This document shows, in pieces, positions 32,087 through 43,076 of a stretch of 64,000 nt of DNA. Below the pieces are notes generated by a model. That model ran no database searches and was not told the DNA's origin. It saw only the letters and a list, made by a program, of their open reading frames with translations. Origin of the DNA: Fallopia convolvulus (lineage: Eukaryota; Streptophyta; Magnoliopsida; Caryophyllales; Polygonaceae); contig OZ024726.1 of the NCBI GenBank assembly GCA_964016875.1, forward strand, positions 31,175,503 to 31,239,502. Direction: 5' to 3'. Made by a program: the position numbers and the translations under genes. How positions within the stretch are numbered: position 1 is the stretch's first letter; each line of letters starts with the position of its first letter.

Positions 32087-33639
32087 CTAACTGTCTGGGT
32101 AGTGCGGCGTGAAATCCGACGGTGGTGGTGGCGGTGGATACTCGGTAGGAGGTGGCATGTAAGCTGGAAACTGAGGATAAGGAGTATCTGGAAAATTGTA
32201 CTGAGGGTAGTACTGGTGTGGTGGATAGCCAGTCGAACTCCATCCATCCAATTGATCATTGAGCAATCTGAATTGCTCATCCTGGCGTGCCTGGAAAGTT
32301 GTGAAGCGCTCATCCACATAACCTCTCATGTTCTGGTAACTCTGATCAATGTGAGATGACATGTCATTGTACCGCTCTGCATTATCCACCTGCATCTGTC
32401 TCATCATCTTCATCATCTGAGTAAACTGAGCATCAGAGTAGTGAGTACCACTCCCAGAAGGCAAAGATGGATCAAACTGTCGTTCTTCCTCTTCCTCGGA
32501 CTCTTCCTCATCTTCCTCAGATTCTTCATCTTCTTCTTCAGCCATCACAAAATCTTCATCATTTCCTTCTTCTTCATTAGACTCTTCTTGGGCTCTAACT
32601 TGAGCCTTCTTCTTACCCCAAGCAGGGCCTCTCACATCACTCAGATCCAAGTCTCCTTCCTCAACTTCAATAAATCAATTATCTGGATTGTTTCCAATTT
32701 TGACTCTTCTTGCATTAGGGAGCTTCATCACTTTTTAGTGTCCCCAATTACCCAATAAAAAGAATTTATGTACTTGAAAAAGGCACCCATCCTACTGAAC
32801 ATAGTGAAATCCATGGGTAGAGGTGGGATGTCGACCACTCGCCTGTTAAGATCAACTCTAAAGTGCATGGCCAAATGAGTCACAATCCTTCCAATGCAAA
32901 TGGCTCCACCACCTTTGTTTCCAACATGTTCCAAATGGTGCATAAGCATTGCACCCATGTGTAGCTTCTTCTTCTTCAAACAGGCACCTAATACAGCTAC
33001 GTCCTTCTTTGGGCAATTGTTTCCACCATCACCCCTCCCATTAATAGTGCAAGCAATGCATCTCTGTAAGACTCTGATGGCGGGATGAGTGATAGGAGAA
33101 GCCTTTGCTTTAGTAGGTTCATATGTCTACCTCCCGGTGATGGATTTCCAAAATTTATGATTAGCCCATCTAGCTCCATTCTCATTCAAGAAAATATCAT
33201 TACCCGGATAATTGCAGAAACCAAAAACATCATTGACTTGTCTCAAAGTCATCCTCCTCCTTATGCATCCCAAAAGAAATTTAACTTCTCCGTCACTTCT
33301 AAAGTCAACCTCCAAAGAGCTCAAAAATTCAAGTGTCAAGCCCTTGAAAGTGGGCTCAACCAACCTCAAAAAGTGTCCCATTCCCACAAAATCAACAATC
33401 TCCCTTAACATATGAGACAATCCAAGAGCATCCATCAAATCCCAATCAATAAACCTTGTGGCTTTCCACTCTCTATCCTTCAAAAGATCAAATCTAACCC
33501 TGTGGTTAAGCGTGTTCAGGCTAAAACCAAAACTTTGAGGAGTGTGCTCTCCCTCCACCGTAGGAGGAAACAAATGCACACCCCGACTAGCAGCGCGAGA
33601 TGAAGATGCACCATCAGGTCTAATTATTTTACGACCCAT
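32087..33639 (-). pseudogene. Athila env-like / ATHILA ORF-1-type protein, broken
   Basis: The N-terminal part (33639-33127) starts MGRKIIRPDGASSSRAASRG and contains RFIDWDLMDALGLSHMLREI and GLTLEFLSSLEVDF. It has the same layout as 50756-51748 and fits the ATHILA ORF-1 family (PF03078), found between pol and the 3' LTR. A stop follows SITGR at 33127. The next part survives as VVDIPPLPMDFTMFSRMGAF (about 32830), ending at another stop (32728). The C-terminal part (32650-32087) is acidic, Glu-rich, then has PPHQYYPQYNFPDTPYP. No membrane or fusion segment is visible, so env-like refers only to position. Function unknown. Confidence 0.7.
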
Positions 33640-34213
33640 GATTGTAGAAAATTAACAATTCCCTGCACAAACACAACAAGAACAAACCAAGCACAATTCT
33701 GTTGTCCCGACAAGGACAACCACAATAATATATATAGGATTAAGCAAGTAATGCACTCAAACACTATGTTTCCCCACTACCTAGAATAAATTAATCAAAT
33801 TTAATCCATAATTCTAAGTTAATCTCGAAATTCAACAAAAGCTCAAATAAAACACAAATCTAGGCTAGAATCATGTAGTAAATGAACTTTTGTGAAGGAC
33901 TTAAGCACAAATCCGACCCTAAGGCATGCAATTTCGGGTTTCCAATGTAAAACCTAGATCTAGATCTAAGCATACAAAATCCGAAAATTTTGGGAGATTT
34001 GAGTGTGGAATGAGAAAACTTACTTGAAATCCGCTTGAGAATGAAGTTCCTTGTGAGATTTGAGTGGAAAATCCGAGCTTTGGAGGTGCTTCAATGGAGG
34101 AGGAGAGTTTGAGAGGCCTTCAATGGAGAGAGTGGTGGAAGAGGAGCGGAAATATATGGGTAGAAGAAAGGAAGGGACTCGGATTTTGTTTATAACCCTC
34201 GCCGAAAAGCGCT

Positions 34214-34330
34214 AATTGCGCGGGTTACATAAAATTGCGCGGCCGCGCAATTCTATGCCAAGTCGCGCTTTTAGTTTGTGGAAGAATTGCGCGTTTTAGC
34301 TACTGTATAAATTACTCGGGCGTGCTTTTC
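34214..34330 (-). repeat. GC-rich palindrome module between pol and env-like ORF
   Basis: AATTGCGCGGCCGCGCAATT at 34233-34252 is a perfect 20-bp palindrome. GCGCTAATTGCGCGGGTTAC precedes it and GAATTGCGCG follows at about 34302. The LTR of the same element has a one-mismatch copy in the same local order. Confidence 0.85.
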
Positions 34331-34446
34331 GGTGCTTTCCCGATCTTTCTGTAAGTCCGAGGATTGTTCATAAAAACACTAAGAATACTAAAAACGAAAG
34401 CAAAAACTTAAAAGCACACAAAATTCAAAGAAAAACTAAACTAAAC

Positions 34447-34495
34447 CTTGGGTTGCCTCCCAAGAAGCTCTTATTTAACGGCATTAGCTTGACGT
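34447..34495 (-). promoter_or_regulatory. Conserved stem-loop pair after the pol stop
   Basis: CTTGGGAGGCAACCCAAG (minus strand, 34464-34447) folds as a 6-bp stem with a 6-base loop. Just upstream, ACGTCAAGCTAATGCCGT is a weaker hairpin. The same pair occurs at 37203-37252 and 49551-49600. Confidence 0.6.
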
Positions 34496-34571
34496 AAAAA
34501 GGATATCACAACTCCTATCCCGGCTCTTGCAGAGCCGTCTCTTCCAAAGTGGCATTATTGAATCCGTCATT

Positions 34572-34814
34572 TTATGGCTTCAGTCTCTGACCATTACCTT
34601 TAGATATGGAATGGGTGGCACTGTCATAATTTCAACAGCGCCGTGTGAGTAGACACGAGCAACCGCATATGGGCCTATCCATCTTGACCTCAGCTTCCCA
34701 GGGAACAACTTCAGGCGAGAATGGAATAGAAGGACTTTATCACCCACTTTGAAACTCCTCCTCCAAATATGCTTGTCATGCCAGGCTTTTGTCTTGTCCT
34801 TGTATATTGTTGCA
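34572..34814 (-). pseudogene. Athila-like integrase C-terminal fragment
   Basis: Minus strand from the insertion point: ATIYKDKTKAWHDKHI, VGDKVLLFHSRLKLFPGKLR, SRWIGPYAVARVYSHGAVEI, then a frameshift and GNGQRLKP before TAA. This is the C-terminal tail of Gypsy integrase in Athila/Tat elements. It is interrupted exactly at the LTR at 34815. The rest of pol is absent from the window. Confidence 0.88.
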
Positions 34815-36297
34815 TGATAGCTCGCATATAGGTGTAGTTTAGATGCATGTTTTATGTTGGTTTTGCATAAGTTTTAGTTAGTTTTTTTTGGTTTTAGTTT
34901 AGTTTTTAGGATCTTGTGTTTTCGGGTAGTTGCTCTTGTTTTGTACGGTTTTGCAGATCTTTAGTTAAACAAGCATGGATGGGAAGGATCTTAGATGATA
35001 GTGGTGGAGTTTGATGAAATTTAGAGTGATACAAGTGAAGATTGGAAGAGCTAAGGCCCAAGAGCTTGAGGGATAAAAAAGCTTAAACCCGGGCTATGCA
35101 TTGGAGTCTTGTTTTGACACCTCTATCTTGCAATGCTTGGTTTGGGAGCTACAGTGGTCGGATGGAGCTGAATTTGGTATCACTAGAAAGATAACTCGAA
35201 GAGATACAACTCATATTTTACTCCAAGTCCAAATTCCAACTCGAAGGGGGTCAAAACGACCTTTGAATTGTCACTAGAGTTGCTGACGCGCTTTGAGGAT
35301 CCAAACCGCGCTTTAGCGCATTTGTACGACGCTGACTCGGGCCGACTTTATTAGTATTTTTGGATGTTTTTGATATCATATAAATCCTTTTCTTAGGGTT
35401 TCTTTAGATGCTATGCTATCTATTGTTCTTGGTTCTACGTTATTTCAATTTGGAGATTTGTGGGAGACAAAACCCTAGTTTCACAACATTGAAGACAGAT
35501 TTAACTCTTGTAAGTTTGATTCTTCTTTAATGTCTTATTCTATCTAATTTTTCAATGTCCAACTAGTTAGTTGAAATTGTATGGATGATTGTTTTTGAGA
35601 TTTGAATTATTTCTATTTGCCTTGACTAGATTGAATCTCTCCGTGCTTGATTGATTAAATTCGATTAGGATTATAATAGCTTGATCACCTATTCTATTTC
35701 TAGGTTGAATTACAGCTAGAATAATTGAATAGAAGGTGGAATTTAATTGTTCATGGATGAATCCTTTGATTAAACTTATAGACGGTGGAATAAGATTAAT
35801 CAAAGGCGGAGAATTTAATCACAAAACTTCATGAATAGACGGTGGAATTCATGAACTATGTTTCTATTGAATGCTTTAAACTTAATTGCATGATCAACTT
35901 GACATAGAAGGTTTTCTAGGTTAATTGATTAAAAGGTTGTTAAAGACGGTGTATATTAATAACCACTTTAAGCTTGAATTTCATAAATTCACAATAGATT
36001 AGTCAAGGGAAATCGAAATTAGAATAATCAATGATCAAAACTCATGTATGCAATGGATACGAAACTAGTTGGACGCTTTTCTCTATATTTGAATCTTTAA
36101 TTGTTTTGTTTACTTTGTTTTATTTACTTAGATTGTTAGATTGAAACCATAAAAATCCCCCTTTCACTTAGTAATATTATTTAAATACAAGTAATCTTAG
36201 TCCTTGTGGGTTCGACCCTTGCTTCCACTATACTTAGGTTCGGAAGTTAGGATATTTCTTTGACAGTGCTTTTACAACGACATAAAAGTGCTAGTCA
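34815..36297 (+). repeat. 5' LTR of the non-autonomous element
   Basis: TGATAGCTCGCATATAGG start and GCTAGTCA end, 1483 bp. A TATAAAT box is at 35379-35385. The GC-rich module (GACGCGCTTTGAGG...CCGCGCTTTAGCGC, about 35284-35322) lies just upstream of it. The downstream half has several AGACGGTGGAAT repeats. Confidence 0.88.
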
Positions 36298-36301
36298 AAT
36301 T

Positions 36302-36318
36302 TGGCGTCGTTGCCGGGG
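36302..36318 (+). other. Primer-binding site (tRNA-Asp type, one mismatch)
   Basis: TGGCGTCGTTGCCGGGG, 4 bases after the LTR end. It differs at one base from the tRNA-Asp complement seen in the other two Athila-like elements here. Confidence 0.85.
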
Positions 36319-36408
36319 ACTCGGCTATTTCTTTGTGTTTACTTAGTATTACTATTTTTTGGTGTTGTGAACCTATCTTACGGTTCATAACACCCGTGCT
36401 ACTGATCC

Positions 36409-37146
36409 ATGGCTATGTTTGCATGTAGACAACTACAAGATGAATATTTTCATGAGTATTTTGCTAGACTACAACAAAAGATTCATGAATATGGTACTTT
36501 GCTGGGTTTTTATCCATGTGAGAGAGAATTATGTGAATGCATCCTAGACGGTTTGAATTCTCAGACTCGAGGGCTCGTAGAGTACATGAGCAATTATAGG
36601 CTTTGGTGTATGGGACCAGACGAGTGTTGGGACTTCTTTTGGTACATGAGCCATCAATGTATGCTAGTCGAATTATCTCCACCAATTCCCTATCCATTGA
36701 TGGGAGAGGTTGCATTGGAATCAAATGCCCTTGAGTTAGACACCCAAGTGCAAGTTGAGGAGGAATCCACTAGAGTTGAGTTGGGTTATGAGTATGACTT
36801 TATTGTCCAATATGACTTTATTCCTATTATTCAACTTGAAGAGAGCACCAAGGAGCCAAGTTCAATCCCTTTTGACCTGGAGAAGCCTATAGAACCAAGT
36901 GAGTTTAAGGTTGGTACTAGAGAATACTCACAATTCATCTTTGAGGAAAGTGGTGATGGTGACAAGTACTTTGACCCATACCGTAAGTATTTTCTGAAAT
37001 CACCACTTGTGTTTAATTTTTTTGAGCATATGCCATTTCATGAAAATTGGTCTGACAAGTTTGATAAGTTGAAGCGGTTTTTAAAGGGGTTATTCAATTT
37101 AAATTTATCCTTGTGCTACTTATCTTCTTGTGAAATGTGTTCATAG
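36409..37146 (+). CDS. Gag-like protein of the non-autonomous element
   Basis: 245 residues. The first 90 resemble the C-terminal half of the Gypsy gag core: YFARLQQKIHEYG, GFYPCERELCECILDGLN, SQTRGLVEYMSN and PDECWDFFWYMSHQ follow the FYxGLNxxTRxxV...PDEAxxLLxxM pattern. The rest is acidic and unstructured. No zinc knuckle or protease. The frame is intact, although the element has no enzymes. It may assist packaging by proteins supplied in trans. Divergence is high, so the gag assignment rests on pattern and position. Confidence 0.55.
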   Translation: MAMFACRQLQDEYFHEYFARLQQKIHEYGTLLGFYPCERELCECILDGLNSQTRGLVEYMSNYRLWCMGPDECWDFFWYMSHQCMLVELSPPIPYPLMGEVALESNALELDTQVQVEEESTRVELGYEYDFIVQYDFIPIIQLEESTKEPSSIPFDLEKPIEPSEFKVGTREYSQFIFEESGDGDKYFDPYRKYFLKSPLVFNFFEHMPFHENWSDKFDKLKRFLKGLFNLNLSLCYLSSCEMCS

Positions 37147-37202
37147 GCTTTGGACAGGTTGTTAAGGGCATTGATGATCTCCAATCTTGTCAAATCATGG
37201 TA

Positions 37203-37252
37203 AACGTCAAGCTAATGACGTTAAATAAGCGCTTCTTGGGAGGCAACCCAAG
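37203..37252 (+). promoter_or_regulatory. Conserved tandem stem-loops after the gag-like ORF
   Basis: AACGTC-AAGCTAAT-GACGTT (37203-37222) and CTTGGG-AGGCAA-CCCAAG (37235-37252) are two perfect 6-bp stems separated by 12 bases. Both also occur, with changes, at 34447-34495 and 49551-49600. Confidence 0.7.
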
Positions 37253-38997
37253 CTTTAATTTTAGTTTTTCTTTGTTTTCTAGAATAAGTTTTGTTTTCGG
37301 TTTGTTTTTGTTCGGTTTTTGTTTTGGTTTGATTCGTTTTGTTCTTAGTTTTAGGTAAAGTCCGGAAACAGGTACACGCGGTCCGATGAAGCCAAGACGC
37401 CCTTGCGCTCATATCCCGGATTTCCAGATTCTGCATATCCATACCCAGGATACCCACCACCACCGCCTGAGGAGTAGATTCTTGAGTGTTTCAAGCTCTT
37501 ATGATGAGGTTAGTTTTCTTTTTCTCTTATCTTTTCTTTTACTTTGGGGACAAAGTAAAGTTTAAGCTTGGGGGAAGAGGATTCTTTATTTTGTCATAAG
37601 TTCTTAGTTGTATATAGTTCATGTAGTTGCATTTGCATGTTTATTTTATTGTTATGTATTGATTAAAAGTTTGAAAGTTTTGTTAAAAATTTGAAAAATT
37701 CAGAAAATTTTAAGAAAAAGGGTTTTGTTTGCATTGTAGGATTCATTTTTTCCCCTTGGAACCACTTGTTTATTGAGTGAGCATGATTTCATATCCCATG
37801 ACTTGTTAGTTATTGATGAAAGTTCTAAAATAAGAATTGCTTAATTATGAAGGAGTATACATGAAAGTGAGAATTTGAGTTATTTATGAAGATCTAAGCA
37901 ATTGTAGCCTTGTGAGATCTTTTGAGCCTTTATATGATATTTTTGCATGAAATTCTTGAGTACATCTCTTTGATTGTTTAAACTCTAGAACTTGCGTTTA
38001 GATTCTTTTTCGAGGCCACATTATATGATTTTAATGCATGATGTAAAAGTGATTGAGGCAAATTTTCTTTAGCTCATTTATATCCTTATCTACCCTATAT
38101 TATACCTTTGTTTTTGTAGCCCCATTGTTTTGAGCCTTAGCCTTGATTTATTAGCTCCACAAAAATTGTTCCTAGCCGAATAAGCTTGATCCTTATCCGG
38201 GAATTAGGATTTGACTAGGGAATTTCGTGGGTTATATAATGTAATTTGGGGTTTGTAAGGAAGTTTGAAAAGGTGTAATTGAGAAGAATGTGCAAATAGA
38301 AAAAAAAATTAAGGATGTTGGGAATGTTCATTGAAAATCCTTTAAGGGAAAGTTTGGTATGAATGGTTGTTTGAGATGGAGGTGTATGTATAAATTGCAA
38401 AGTGTTCTTGTGAGAGAAGAATGAGAAAGCATGAATCTCAATTGAGATTGTGGAAAGAAAATCAAAATATGAGCAAAAGAAAGAAGAAGAAGTGTTGAAA
38501 GTAAGTAATGGAAGAAAGGGAAGAGCAAGTTGGGAAGATGTTTTGAGAGTGAGTGTTAATGTAATTTGGGTTTTAATTGATTCTAGTTCTTGGATTTAGC
38601 ACCACATGGCCATATAATGATCCCCACCCACTTGTCTATACCTTGGCCCCATTACAACCTTGAAAATGACCTCATTATTTACGTTTTGCATTTAAACATC
38701 CGTGGTGGAGATTTAGTACACTGATGCAAGCATATGGTGGCTGGCATTCAAAGATGATTTTTGAGCGAAAACACATACCCTTTTAAACACTTGAGCATTG
38801 AGTGCAAACACATATACCTTGGTGAGGGTTAGAATGGATTAATAGCTTGGTTTGAAGCTTTCATTGAATGTATACAACGACTTCATGGTTAAGTTTGAGC
38901 TTCTTGAAAACGAATGAAAGTCATGGCTTGCTTGTTTGTGGTGTGATTGATTTTATGTCTTGCTTGAGGACAAGCAAGGTTCAAGCATGGGGGAATT
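37253..38997 (+). other. 3' non-coding region of the non-autonomous element
   Basis: No ORF is supported. Conserved blocks: TTAGCTCCACAAAAA with CCTAGCCGAATAAGCTTGA (about 38151-38190), TTTAGCACCACATGGCCA (38594-38611) and an ACACTTGAGCATTGAGTGC block (about 38788-38812). It ends in the polypurine tract CAAGCATGGGGGAATT before the 3' LTR. Confidence 0.6.
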
Positions 38998-39996
38998 TGA
39001 TAGCTCGCATATAGGTGTAGTTTAGATGCATGTTTTATGTTGTTTTTCCATAAGTTTTAGTTAGTTTTAGTTAGTTTTAGTTTAGTTTCTAGGATCTTGT
39101 GTTGTCGGGTAGTTGCGCTTGTTTTGTTCGGTTTTGCAGATCTTTAGGTAAACAAGAATGGATGGGATGGATCTTAGATGATTGTGGTGGAGTTTGATGA
39201 AATTTAGAGTGATACAAGTGAAGATTGGAAGAGCTAAGGCCCAAGAGCTTGAGGGATAAAAAAAACTTAAACCCGGGCTATGCATTGGAGTCTTGTTTTG
39301 ACACCTCTATCTTGCAATGCTTGGTTTGGGAGCTACCGTGGTCGGATGGAGCTGGATTTGGTATCACTAGAAAGCTAACTCGAAGAGCTACAACTCATAT
39401 TTTACTCCGAGTCCAAATTCCAAATCGAAGGGGATCAAAACAACCTTTGAATTGTCACTAGACTTGCTGAAGCCGGAGCGCGGGCAGAGTAGGCAGAGCG
39501 CGACCGCGCTTTAGCGCATTTGTACGACGCTGACTTGGGACGACTTTATTAGTATTTTTGGATATTTTTGATATCATATAAATACTTTTCTTAGGGTTTC
39601 TTTGGATGCTATGCTATCTATTGTTCTTGGTTCTACGTTATTTCAATTTGGAGATATGTGGGAGACAAAACCCTAGTTTCACAACATTAAAGAGAGATTT
39701 AACTCTTGTAAGTTTGATTCTTCTTTAATGTCTTATTCTAGCTAATTTTCCCATGTCCAACTAGTTAGTTGAAATTGTATGCATGATTGTTTGTGAGATT
39801 TGAATTATTTCTATTTGCCTTGACTAGATTGAATCTCTCCGTGCTTGATTGATTAAATTCGCTTAGGATTGTAATAGCTTGATCACCTATTCTATTTCTA
39901 GGTTGAATTACAACTAGAATAATTAAATAGACGGTGGAATTTGGTTGTTCATGGATGAATCCTTTGATTAAACTTATAGACGGTGGAATAAGATTA
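38998..39996 (+). repeat. Truncated 3' LTR of the non-autonomous element
   Basis: It starts TGATAGCTCGCATATAGG and tracks the 5' LTR closely for about 1 kb, then switches to Tat integrase sequence after AAGATTA. The GC-rich module (about 39466-39518) is longer and differently arranged than in the 5' LTR, although the flanks are nearly identical. Confidence 0.88.
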
Positions 39997-40980
39997 TAAA
40001 TGGCCATCGCGTGAGTGTAGGATAGAGTGGTTCAGGAGGTTGGTGAGCCGTTGGTGCATGTCTCTGACAGGCGTCACATTTACGGAAGAAATCTACAGCA
40101 TCTTTTCTCATGGTGGGCCAGTACCACCCCTGCCAAAGGGCTTTGTTGGACAAACTTCTTCCTCCGGTATGGTTTCCACAATCTCCCTCATGAAGTTCTT
40201 CAAGAAGCCTCTGAACGCCTTCCTTGGCTAGGCAACGCTGGGGTGTACCTACTTCCGACCGGTGGAACAGTATCCCGTTCTCAACTGCAAATCTTGTAGC
40301 CTTCATCTTTAGCAATTTATCCTCGGTTTTATCTTTCGGAAGCTTTCCCTCGGTTAGCCAATCAAGGTATGGCTGAGTCCAAGGTACTTCACTGATTTCT
40401 GATGGGTCGAGGGGATTCTCCTCATGACTCGTGCTACTCAGAGGTAGATCCTGGTCTACGTCAATGTCGTCGCTACTCATGAAGATGTCGTTGCGGGATG
40501 TGGTCCTGAGATAGAAGACGTCTTCGTTCATACTATCAGACTTCTCAATATCATCCGCATGGGTTCTTCTAATGGCGGGAACCCAGATGTGGATCATCGG
40601 GATTACGGGATATTCATTGGGGTCAATGGCCAAAGCTAGACGAGCGAGAGAATCTGCTTGAGCATTCTGCTCTCTTGGGATCTGTGCGAAGGATATCTTC
40701 TTGAACTGAGGGGTTAGATTTTTTACCACATCTAGATAAGCCATCATCCTTTCATCCCTGGTTTCATACAACCCCAGAATTTGGTTGAATCATAGTTGAC
40801 CTCTATCTGTTGTATGCCTAAGTCTTTGGCGAGAGTCAGACCGAAAATCAGAGCCTCATACTCAACTTCATTATTCGTGGCTTCAAACGTGCATCTCATG
40901 TATTGTGCCACCCTATCCCCCTGTGTTGATTTTAGGACTACTCCTATCCCTGTTCCCCCAGCATTTTAGACGCCGTCTGT
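39997..40980 (-). pseudogene. Tat second RNase H (aRNH) and integrase zinc-binding domain
   Basis: After WTLHTDGV and a stop (40966-40968), the reading continues NAGGTGIGVVLKS, AQYMRCTFEATNNEVEYEAL, the RNase H Asp/Glu pattern. A break near 40772 follows; then AQADSLARLALA closes the RNase H. The HHCC zinc domain follows: LHEGDCGNHTGG...KCDACQRHA. The integrase catalytic core is missing because the element is cut at PLYPTLTRWPF. The annotated frame reads a few codons into LTR sequence at its end. Confidence 0.85.
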
Positions 40981-42500
40981 GTGAAGCGTCCATTTGATTG
41001 GAGACTTAGCTTCTAGCATCATTAACTCCACTGGTGATGTTCCTGCTTCCATCGTAGGACTAAAATCAACCACAAAGTCAGCTAGCGCTTGGGATTTCAA
41101 TGCGGTTCTAGGCTCGTATTGAATGTCGAATCCACTCAAATGAATTGCCCACTTAGCCATTCTTCCTGTGAACTCAGGTTTATGCATGACTATTTTCAAA
41201 GGGTGCGCGGTTCTTACCAAGATCGTGTGTGCCTCGAAGTACGGGAGAAGTTTGTTAGAGCACATGACTAGTGATAAAACTAACTTTTCCAAGGAAGAGT
41301 AACGGGTTTCGGCCGGCAGGAGAGTCCTACTTACATAGTATACAGGTTGTTGTTGCCCGTCCTGTTCGCGGACCAGCACTCCGCTAATGGCTTTCTTGGT
41401 AACGGCCATGTATAGGGGTAAGGCTTCTCCTTCCTCAGGTTTTGCTAAGATTAGAGGATCAGAGAAGTATCTCTTCAACTCTTGGAAAGCCTCCTCATGT
41501 CTGGCGGTCCATTGGAAGCACTTGTTTTTTCTAAGTACTTCGTAGAATAGACGGAATCGGTCCGCTGACTTGGATATGAATCTTTTCAAGGAGGCGATCT
41601 GCCCAGTAAGCTTTTGAACATCTTTCACGCACCTGGGAGACTTCAGCGTTACTATGGCGCGAACCTGTTCGGGGATGGCTTCTATCCCTTTCTGGGTGAC
41701 CAGATATCCTAGGAACTTCCTAGATTTCACGCCGAAAGTACACTTCTGCGGATTTAGCTTTTGTTATATTGCTTCAAGATTTCAAAAGCTTTCTCTAGAT
41801 GACGTTTGTGATCTGCAACTTTCTTCGATTTGACGAGCATGTCATCTATATATACCTCCATAGTCTCTCCAATTTGGCTTTGGAACATTTTATTCACTAG
41901 CCTTTGATACGTGGCTCCGGCGTTTCACAACCCAAAGGGCATCATCTTGTAACAGTATGTTCGTTTGCTAGTTATGAAGGATGTCTTCTCTTGATCACTT
42001 TCTTCCATCCTGATCTGGTTGTAACCACTGAAGGCGTCCATGAAAGTTAACAATTCATGGCCCGCGGTGGCATCTACCAGGGCATCTATGTTAGGTAACG
42101 GAAATGAATCATTAAGACAAGCCTTGTTCAAATCCGTGAAATCTACACACATCCTCCATTTTCCGTTTTTCTTGGGCACGGCGACTACATTTGCTAGCCA
42201 TTCTGGGTACTTGACTTCCTTGATCTTTCCAGTCTCCATCAGCTTTCTTACTTCTTCATCCACTATCTTATTTCTCTTAGAGGCGAATTTCCTTCGTTTC
42301 TGCTTTACCGGTGGGTGATTGGGGTCCACGTTCAGCTTATGGGTGATGATCTCCGTATCGATTCCCTCCATATCCTCATGAGACCAAGCAAAACACTCTG
42401 TATTTTTACTCAAGAAATCTACCAGCTCATTTTTCATGGATAGCTCCAAGTCCTTTCCAATCTTTACGAATCGATTGAGGTCGAATTGGTCTAGGGCCAC
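40966..42500 (-). pseudogene. Tat reverse transcriptase and first RNase H
   Basis: N-terminal part 42500-41925: PEWLANVVAVPKKNGKWRMC, DLNKACLNDSFPLPNID, TFMDAFSGYNQIRM, KMMPFGL, then a TGA where a Lys codon is usual. Further reading gives NAGATYQ and the catalytic YIDDMLVKSK motif (about 41853). Frame is lost near 41760. The C-terminal part 41730-40966 has GIEAIPEQVRAI, KLTGQIASLKRFISKSADR and RNase H signatures (LPLYMAVTKKAISGVLVRE, YYVSRTLLPAETRYSSLEKL). In LPLYMAVT the first RNase H catalytic Asp is not conserved, typical of Tat. Confidence 0.88.
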
Positions 42501-42758
42501 TTCCTCTACCTGTTCATCTTTCTTTTCTTTTTCTTTTGGAAAGGTAGAGTCAGTGGCTTCCTTTAATTGCTAGGTGGACTTTTGATTGGCGGTCGGCTTC
42601 AGCGCCGACTTGTAACACTCTGGGGACCTTCTTTGATCTCCACGGATCTCTTGAACCCCCCACGGTGTCAGGAATTTCACCGTCTGGTGGTAGATGGAGG
42701 GAACGGCTCTCATGTCGTGGAGACATGGTCTCCCCATTATTACATTATAACAAGAAGG

Positions 42759-43001
42759 TCAATCCATAACAGAGTATCTAACCTGGATGTTCACGCCCTT
42801 CGCGTATGTGGGACTGGTGATGTCTCCTACTGTATGCTTCACTTCTCCGCTAAATCCTACGAGTGTTGTAGGGTTCTTCTGCACGTCTTTCTCGCTTAGC
42901 CCCATTTCTTTTAGATCCCCCAGCGTCATGAGGTTAGTCGAGCTTCCGGTATCAATGAGAACCCGCTTCATTAAGACGTTCCCTATCGAGAGCGAAATCA
43001 C
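42759..43001 (-). pseudogene. Tat retropepsin-like aspartic protease fragment
   Basis: VLIDTGSSTNLM contains the DTGS active-site triad of retroviral-type proteases, followed by LVGFSGEVKHTVGDI. It processes the gag-pol polyprotein. Frame breaks separate it from both gag and reverse transcriptase. Confidence 0.82.
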
Positions 43002-43076
43002 GAGACCATCATGGTGAGGTCCTTCAAGACCATTGATGTCATCCTCGTCGAAGTGTATTGTGAGATTGATGACGAC

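Larger units (their letters stand above)
29298..34814 (-). mobile_element. Athila-like element, 3' half on the minus strand, split by a nested element
   Basis: In element direction: integrase C-terminus (34814-34572), stem-loops (34495-34447), spacer with palindromes (34330-34214), env-like ORF (33639-32087), 3' non-coding region (32086-30651) ending in a CATGGGGGAATT polypurine tract, and the 3' LTR (30650-29298). The 5' part is missing: at 34814/34815 the element at 34815-39996 inserted in integrase, and the region beyond that was lost. Confidence 0.85.
34815..39996 (+). mobile_element. Non-autonomous Athila-type element, 3' LTR truncated
   Basis: 5' LTR 34815-36297, PBS 36302-36318, gag-like ORF 36409-37146, stem-loops 37203-37252, 1.7 kb of non-coding DNA, polypurine tract before 38998, 3' LTR 38998-39996 cut at about two thirds. 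Protease, reverse transcriptase and integrase are absent. It lies in the integrase of the related minus-strand element, with left TSD candidate TTGCA (34810-34814). The right copy is lost at the junction with the Tat element. Confidence 0.88.

Noticed and set aside
32087..33639. A retroviral envelope protein
   Set aside because: No signal peptide, membrane helix or cleavage site is seen; only the position after pol is env-like.
35567..40007. Pair of similar minus-strand ORFs (about 80 residues each) at 35567-35803 and 39765-40007
   Set aside because: They match because both lie in LTRs of the same element; the peptide has no motif.
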